Source: an uncultured bacterium (GTDB taxonomy: Bacteria > Cyanobacteriota > Vampirovibrionia > Gastranaerophilales > Gastranaerophilaceae). From it: 46,318 nucleotides of DNA. Of this stretch, positions 41,823-46,318 are shown in pieces (within the stretch, counting starts at the first letter, position 1; each line of letters begins with the position of its first letter). A program made the translations under genes and the position numbers. The stretch covers positions 1-46,318 of the forward strand of contig CADAYE010000026.1 in NCBI GenBank assembly GCA_902792085.1. Direction: 5' to 3'. Under the pieces are notes generated by a model, which saw only the letters and a list, made by a program, of their open reading frames with translations, searched no databases and was not told the DNA's origin.

Positions 41823-42827
41823 ATGACAGTAAAATTTGAAGGACAAGATAGACGCGAAGCGACTTTGAAAAAAGTTTTACCTGAATATGGTTTTAAATCT
41901 TTAGAAGATGCTCGCGAATTATGTTTATCAAAAGGCATTGATGTAGATGCCATTGTTAAAGGTATTCAGCCTATTGCATTTGACAACGCTTCTTGGGCTT
42001 ATACTTTGGGGGTTGCTATTGCAATCAAAAAAGGTATTACAAATGCTGCCGATGCAGCTGAAGCAATCGGTTTAGGTTTGCAGGCATTTGCAGTTCCGGG
42101 CTCAGTCGGCGACAGAAGACAAGTTGGTATCGGTCACGGCAACTTGGGCGCAATGCTTTTAAGAGAAGAAACTAAATGCTTCTGTTTCTTGGCAGGTCAC
42201 GAATCATTTGCGGCTGCTGAAGGTGCAATTGGTATCGCAAGAAACGCTGACAAAGTAAGAAAAGAACCTTTAAGAGTTATTTTAAACGGTTTGGGCAAAG
42301 ATGCCGCTTACGTAATATCAAGAATCAACGGTTTTACTTATGTTGAGACAGATTACGATTACAAAACAGGCGAATTGAAAGTTGTTAAAGAAACACCGTT
42401 CTCTGACGGCGAAAGAGCAAAAGTAAAATGCTACGGTGCCGATGATGTATCAGAAGGGGTTGCAATTATGATTAAAGAAGGTGTTGATGTTTCTATCACA
42501 GGTAACTCAACTAACCCGACAAGATTCCAGCACCCTGTTGCAGGCACTTATAAAAAATGGGCTATCGAAAACGGCAGAAAGTATTTCTCTGTTGCGTCAG
42601 GCGGTGGTACAGGTCGTACATTACACCCTGATAATGTTGCAGCAGGTCCTGCTTCTTACGGTATGACTGATACTATGGGAAGAATGCATGGTGATGCTCA
42701 ATTTGCAGGTTCATCTTCAGTTCCTGCCCATGTTGAAATGATGGGTGTTATCGGTATGGGTAACAACCCGATGGTTGGTGCTACAGTTGCATGTGCCGTT
42801 GCTGTTGCGCAAGCAATGAATAAATAA
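41823..42827 (+). CDS. GGGtGRT protein
   Basis: A 334-residue protein named for its motif SGGGTGRTLHPDNVAAGPAS (about 257-276). Other conserved-looking stretches are GSVGDRRQVGIGHGNLGAML, FLAGHESFAAAEGAIGIARN and the Gly/Met-rich end MGVIGMGNNPMVGATVACAV. It has few Cys, so it is more likely a partner than a cluster carrier. AAGGAAA precedes the ATG. Codon use is typical of a well-expressed gene (consistent GAA, GGT, AAA). Biochemical function is not known to me. Confidence 0.9.
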   Translation: MTVKFEGQDRREATLKKVLPEYGFKSLEDARELCLSKGIDVDAIVKGIQPIAFDNASWAYTLGVAIAIKKGITNAADAAEAIGLGLQAFAVPGSVGDRRQVGIGHGNLGAMLLREETKCFCFLAGHESFAAAEGAIGIARNADKVRKEPLRVILNGLGKDAAYVISRINGFTYVETDYDYKTGELKVVKETPFSDGERAKVKCYGADDVSEGVAIMIKEGVDVSITGNSTNPTRFQHPVAGTYKKWAIENGRKYFSVASGGGTGRTLHPDNVAAGPASYGMTDTMGRMHGDAQFAGSSSVPAHVEMMGVIGMGNNPMVGATVACAVAVAQAMNK

Positions 42828-42875
42828 TTGAGGACATTCTGAGGCTTTTGCCAAAGTATCTTATTATAAATGAAA

Positions 42876-42903
42876 GCCGTATCTTATACAAGATACGGCT
42901 TTA
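42876..42903 (+). terminator. Rho-independent terminator after the GGGtGRT gene
   Basis: GCCGTATCTT at 42876-42885 pairs perfectly with AAGATACGGC at 42890-42899 around ATAC, followed by TTTATTAT. The stem is GC-rich for this genome. It lies 48 bases past the stop. Confidence 0.8.
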
Positions 42904-43180
42904 TTATGTAATAACAATATCGCATTAAGGACAAGTTCGATAATTAAGTGTTTTTAATTCCGAATTTTCGAAAAGACACAAAATAACATAAAAACCTGTT
43001 TTTATAAATATGGTGATTCTTGAAGAAGAAGCAAAAAACGAGCACAGAATTATATAATTTGGTTAATAACTTATGAGGGTTAACTTTTGGTTAATTCAAC
43101 ATCATTGTTTGTAACAAATAATTTCAATAATAATTTGAAAATATTTATGTTTATGTGATAATTTTCATATGCTAATATTT

Positions 43181-43209
43181 TTGTCAGTATAATTATGCTG
43201 ACCTATAAA
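43181..43209 (+). promoter_or_regulatory. Sigma70 promoter for fusA
   Basis: TTGTCA at 43181-43186 and TATAAA at 43204-43209 are 17 bases apart. The leader to the fusA ATG is about 38 bases and has AGAAGGAAAG as ribosome site. The remainder of the 427-bp gap (42828-43254) holds the upstream terminator and otherwise only AT-rich DNA. Confidence 0.6.
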
Positions 43210-43254
43210 TAGCGAAGTAGTACACATTTTAATAAAGAAAAGAAGGAAAGAAAA

Positions 43255-45342
43255 ATGGGAAGACCAGCTCCGTTAGAAAAAATCAGAAACATCGGTATTG
43301 CTGCCCACATCGACGCCGGTAAAACAACTACAACAGAGCGTATTTTGTTTTATACAGGTAAAACTCACAAATTAGGTGAAGTTCACGATGGTGCTGCAGT
43401 AACAGACTTTATGGAACAAGAAAGAGAAAGAGGTATTACAATCCAATCCGCAGCAGTTACTGCAGAATGGAAAGGACACCAGATTAACATTATTGATACC
43501 CCGGGACACGTTGACTTTACAATTGAAGTAGAACGTTCTTTGCGTGTATTAGATGGTGTTGTTGCGGTATTTTGCGCAGTAGGCGGTGTTCAATCTCAGT
43601 CTGAAACAGTATGGCGTCAGGCAAACAGATATGAAGTTCCTCGTATGGTATTTGTCAACAAAATGGACAGAACAGGCGCAGACTTCTATCGTGTAGCAGA
43701 ACAAATTAAAACAAGATTAGGTGCTAATGCTGTTCCTATTCAGTTGCCAATAGGTGCTGAAGATAAATTTACAGGTTTAGTTGACCTTATGACTATGAAA
43801 GCCGAAATTTATACAAATGATTTGGGTACTGATATTAAAGAAGAAGAAATTCCTGCTGACTTACAAGCAAAAGCAAAAGAATACCATGATGCAATGGTAG
43901 AAGCGATTTGTTCGGAAGATGATGCTTTGATGGAAAAATTCTTTGAAGATCCTGATTCAATTACTATTGAAGAATTGAAAGCAGGTTTAAGAAAAGCAGT
44001 ATGTAACAATAAAATTGTTCCTGTTACATGCGGTACAGCATTCAAAAACAAGGGTGTTCAGTTGTTATTGAACAATGTTGTTGATTATATGCCGTCACCT
44101 GTTGATGTTAAGGCTATAGAAGGGGAATTGGAAGACGGTACAAAAACTGTTCGTCATTCATCTGATGATGAACCGTTCAGTGCTTTGTCATTCAAAGTTA
44201 TGACAGACCCGTTTGTTGGTCGTTTAACATTCTTGAGAGTATATTCAGGTAAAATCACTTCCGGTTCTTATGTATTGAACTCAACAACAGGAAAGAAAGA
44301 GCGTATTTCTCGTTTGGTTCGTATGTATGCAGACCAAAGACTTGAAGAAAATGAAGTTTACGCAGGTGATATCTGCGCTGCAGTTGGTTTGAAAGAAACT
44401 ACTACAGGTGATACTTTGTGTGATGAAAAGAATCCGATTATCTTGGAAAGAATGACTTTCCCTGAACCGGTTATTTCTGTTGCAATTGAACCAAAAACAA
44501 AAGCAGACCAAGATAAGATGGGTATTGCTCTTCAAAAATTGGCTGAAGAAGATCCGTCTTTCAGAGTTAAATCTGATGAAGAAACAGGTCAAACAATTAT
44601 TTCAGGTATGGGCGAACTTCACCTTGATATTATTGTTGACCGTATGTTAAGAGAATTCAAAGTTGAAGCAAATATTGGTAAACCTCAGGTTGCATATCGT
44701 GAAACAATCAGAGGAACTGCTGATCAGGATTCTAAATTCATTCGTCAGTCAGGTGGTAAAGGTCAATACGGACATTGTAAAGTCAGAATTTCTCCTGCTG
44801 AAGAAAATGCCGGATTTGTATTCGAAAACAAAATTGTTGGTGGTGCTATTCCTAAAGAATACATCGAACCTGCAAGAAAAGGTATGGAAGAAGCCCTTGA
44901 AGGTGGTATCTTGGCAGGCTATCCTATGATAGATGTTAAAGTAGAACTTTATGACGGAAGTTACCACGAAGTTGACTCTTCTGAAATGGCGTTCAAAATT
45001 GCCGGTTCTATGGCAATTAAAGAAGGTTGTAAAAAAGCACAACCTTGTATTCTTGAACCTATGATGAAAGTTGAAATCGAAATACCTGATGAATTTACAG
45101 GTACAATTATCGGTGATATTTCTCGTCGTAGAGGAAGAATTGAAGGTCAGGAACCTCAAGGCAATACAGGTAATGTAATTGTTCGTGCTGTTGTTCCTCT
45201 GGCTAATATGTTCGGTTATGCAACTGACTTGCGTTCAAATACTCAAGGCAGAGGTACATTCTCAATGGAATTCCAAAAATATGAACAGGTTCCTAAGAAT
45301 GTAGAAGACGAAATTATTGCTAAGGCAGGCGCTAAAGCGTAA
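43255..45342 (+). CDS. fusA: Translation elongation factor G
   Basis: A 695-residue EF-G with all GTPase motifs: AHIDAGKTT, switch [21 protein letters not shown]. Domains II-V follow, with the domain IV tip GGKGQYGHC and the domain V C-terminus ([17 protein letters not shown] and [11 protein letters not shown]). It drives ribosomal translocation. It is monocistronic here, away from rpsL-rpsG-tuf, with its own promoter and terminator. Confidence 0.98.
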   Translation: MGRPAPLEKIRNIGIAAHIDAGKTTTTERILFYTGKTHKLGEVHDGAAVTDFMEQERERGITIQSAAVTAEWKGHQINIIDTPGHVDFTIEVERSLRVLDGVVAVFCAVGGVQSQSETVWRQANRYEVPRMVFVNKMDRTGADFYRVAEQIKTRLGANAVPIQLPIGAEDKFTGLVDLMTMKAEIYTNDLGTDIKEEEIPADLQAKAKEYHDAMVEAICSEDDALMEKFFEDPDSITIEELKAGLRKAVCNNKIVPVTCGTAFKNKGVQLLLNNVVDYMPSPVDVKAIEGELEDGTKTVRHSSDDEPFSALSFKVMTDPFVGRLTFLRVYSGKITSGSYVLNSTTGKKERISRLVRMYADQRLEENEVYAGDICAAVGLKETTTGDTLCDEKNPIILERMTFPEPVISVAIEPKTKADQDKMGIALQKLAEEDPSFRVKSDEETGQTIISGMGELHLDIIVDRMLREFKVEANIGKPQVAYRETIRGTADQDSKFIRQSGGKGQYGHCKVRISPAEENAGFVFENKIVGGAIPKEYIEPARKGMEEALEGGILAGYPMIDVKVELYDGSYHEVDSSEMAFKIAGSMAIKEGCKKAQPCILEPMMKVEIEIPDEFTGTIIGDISRRRGRIEGQEPQGNTGNVIVRAVVPLANMFGYATDLRSNTQGRGTFSMEFQKYEQVPKNVEDEIIAKAGAKA

Positions 45343-45362
45343 TTTCTAAATAAAATAAATAA

Positions 45363-45397
45363 GAGTCCGATTTATATAATCGGGCTCTTTTTATTTT
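45363..45397 (+). terminator. Rho-independent terminator after fusA
   Basis: GAGTCCGATT (45363-45372) pairs with AATCGGGCTC (45378-45387), one wobble pair, followed by TTTTTATTTT, 21 bases after the fusA stop. Confidence 0.85.
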
Positions 45398-45432
45398 GGC
45401 AAAAATTTTTGTTCGCATGTTTTAAGGTTTAT

Positions 45433-46215
45433 ATGTTTGCAGTATCTCCGGTAAAATTTTATAATCCGTCTTTTGGTATCTTTTTTAATAATATAAAAGA
45501 TGATGAAGGCAACATTAAATATAGAGGAGATACTCGTATATGCCGTGATGATTTGTATTTCCCTGATGTAGTTAATTTTCTTGATAAAAAATATAAAAAT
45601 GTCCCAAAAGTAAATGTAATAATGCATGCTTGTTCAAACGGGGAAGAAGTCTATTCATTTTTAGGAGTTTTGGTTTCAAGGCTTGGTCAAAAAGCGTCAA
45701 AATTTTTACCCGTAAGTGCAAGAGATTTTGATGCGGAACATTTAAAACTTGCTAAAAAAGGTATTTATCAGATTACAAAATCTGAATACATGCTTGCAAA
45801 TAATTTTATGAATGGAAATTTTTATGCATATTTTGATTATTTACCACAAAAAATAGTCAAAGATCCTCTTTTAAAATATACGAATACCGTAAAAGTAAAT
45901 GACATGTTAAAAACGTTTGTAAATTTTAAACAAAGCGATATACTCGAGGATTCAAAACAAACAGATTTTAAAAATACTATACTTTTTGCAAGAAATTTCT
46001 GGCCTTATTTATCTAATATTGAACAGCATGAACTTGCAAGGACTTTATCAAAAACTATGGACAACACATCAACTCTTGTTATTGGGGATTTTGATAAAGA
46101 AAAAGCAAATGTTGGCGCATTATTAAAAATATACGGTTTTGCGGAAACAAAAGTAGAAAATGTTTTTGAAAAGCCGAAAAATGATAATTATAAACAGATT
46201 ATTAAAAATATATAA
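45433..46215 (+). CDS. CheR-like methyltransferase, divergent
   Basis: The 260-residue product has CheR-type features: ACSNGEEVYSFL in place of the GCSxGEExYS SAM loop, SARDFDAEHLKLAKKGIY for the ATDID...A..G.Y motif, and FKQSDILED...ILFARNFWPYL for the FRN/FCRN end. The first Gly of the SAM loop is replaced by Ala, and the substrate Arg region is altered. The frame opens with TTG at 45409, but the ATG at 45433 (MFAVSPVKFYN) has TAAGG upstream and is preferred. No chemoreceptor genes are nearby, so it may methylate something other than MCPs or be inactive. Confidence 0.6.
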   Translation: MFAVSPVKFYNPSFGIFFNNIKDDEGNIKYRGDTRICRDDLYFPDVVNFLDKKYKNVPKVNVIMHACSNGEEVYSFLGVLVSRLGQKASKFLPVSARDFDAEHLKLAKKGIYQITKSEYMLANNFMNGNFYAYFDYLPQKIVKDPLLKYTNTVKVNDMLKTFVNFKQSDILEDSKQTDFKNTILFARNFWPYLSNIEQHELARTLSKTMDNTSTLVIGDFDKEKANVGALLKIYGFAETKVENVFEKPKNDNYKQIIKNI

Positions 46216-46251
46216 AACTTTTGGTAACTATATACAATGTTACAGTAAATA

Positions 46252-46305
46252 TGTCTGTCATTGCGAGGAGGAAATGGCTTTCCGACGAAGCAATCCAGTT
46301 ATTTC
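46252..46305 (+). repeat. TCATTGCGAGG...GAAGCAATCC intergenic repeat
   Basis: GTCTGTCATTGCGAGG, then a variable hairpin (GGAAATGGCTTTCC), then GAAGCAATCCAG. The same outer motif occurs inside both copies of repeat R (16074 and 17736 regions). It is a dispersed palindromic repeat seen in several bacterial genomes. Confidence 0.65.
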
Positions 46306-46318
46306 ATCATTATCGACA

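Overview
This is a 46.3-kb AT-rich chromosomal stretch that uses the standard code (TGA acts as a stop). Class III prepilins, a chloroplast/cyanobacterial-type Ycf46-DUF1257-DUF2997 gene set, short hairpin-rich intergenic repeats and the general gene style suggest a gut non-photosynthetic cyanobacterial relative (Candidatus Gastranaerophilales / 'Melainabacteria'). That placement is an inference from gene content. No rRNA lies in the window to confirm it.

Layout. 1-6.2 kb: the end of a prepilin gene, then a leftward tripartite efflux operon (TolC-like, MacA-like, DUF3137 membrane protein, MacB-like ATPase, FtsX permease). 6.35-15.2 kb: an accessory island beginning at tRNA-Gly(GCC). It has a large serine recombinase whose 3' end lies inside the tRNA, a DnaC-like ATPase plus winged-helix replication protein, an unknown zinc-knuckle protein, an ApeA-like HEPN abortive-infection protein, and two 5'-truncated genes joined head to head. 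15.2-20.4 kb: a repeat- and scar-rich region with a tyrosine-integrase remnant, tRNA-Ser(GGA), tRNA-Ser(CGA), two copies of a 200-bp repeat, a CheD-like protein and a JAMM-like protein. 20.4-29.2 kb: housekeeping genes (pncC, radA, secG, an NrtR-like Nudix protein, a lytic transglycosylase-like protein, an OppF-type ATPase, smpB, a U32 peptidase-like protein, maf and a NarL-type regulator).

29.3-30.7 kb: a second graveyard of mobile-element remnants (hsdR start, resolvase end, a 33-bp CxxC repeat, and the 5' two thirds of tRNA-Ser(GGA)). 30.7-35.1 kb: a leftward operon of DUF2997, DUF1257-like, Ycf46-like AAA+ ATPase, NrdG-like radical SAM and a membrane helix-hairpin-helix protein. 35.2-38.5 kb: a rightward run of a BlaI-type repressor, two unknown proteins, TcdA and a short-chain dehydrogenase. 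38.5-40.9 kb: tRNA-Leu(CAG) with a duplicated 5' flank, then two prepilin genes each trailed by the same intergenic repeat. 41-46.2 kb: a NifU-like scaffold / GGGtGRT protein pair, fusA and a CheR-like methyltransferase.

The most informative structural signal is a set of inverted repeats at 15.7/29.8 kb and 16.6/30.6 kb. Their order is best explained by a roughly 14-kb inversion of the pncC-to-regulator segment across a degenerate element once integrated in tRNA-Ser(GGA). The best candidates for under-described biology are the Ycf46/DUF1257/DUF2997/radical SAM operon, the CheD-like protein with a conserved T-C-H spacing, and the serine-recombinase island with its HEPN protein.
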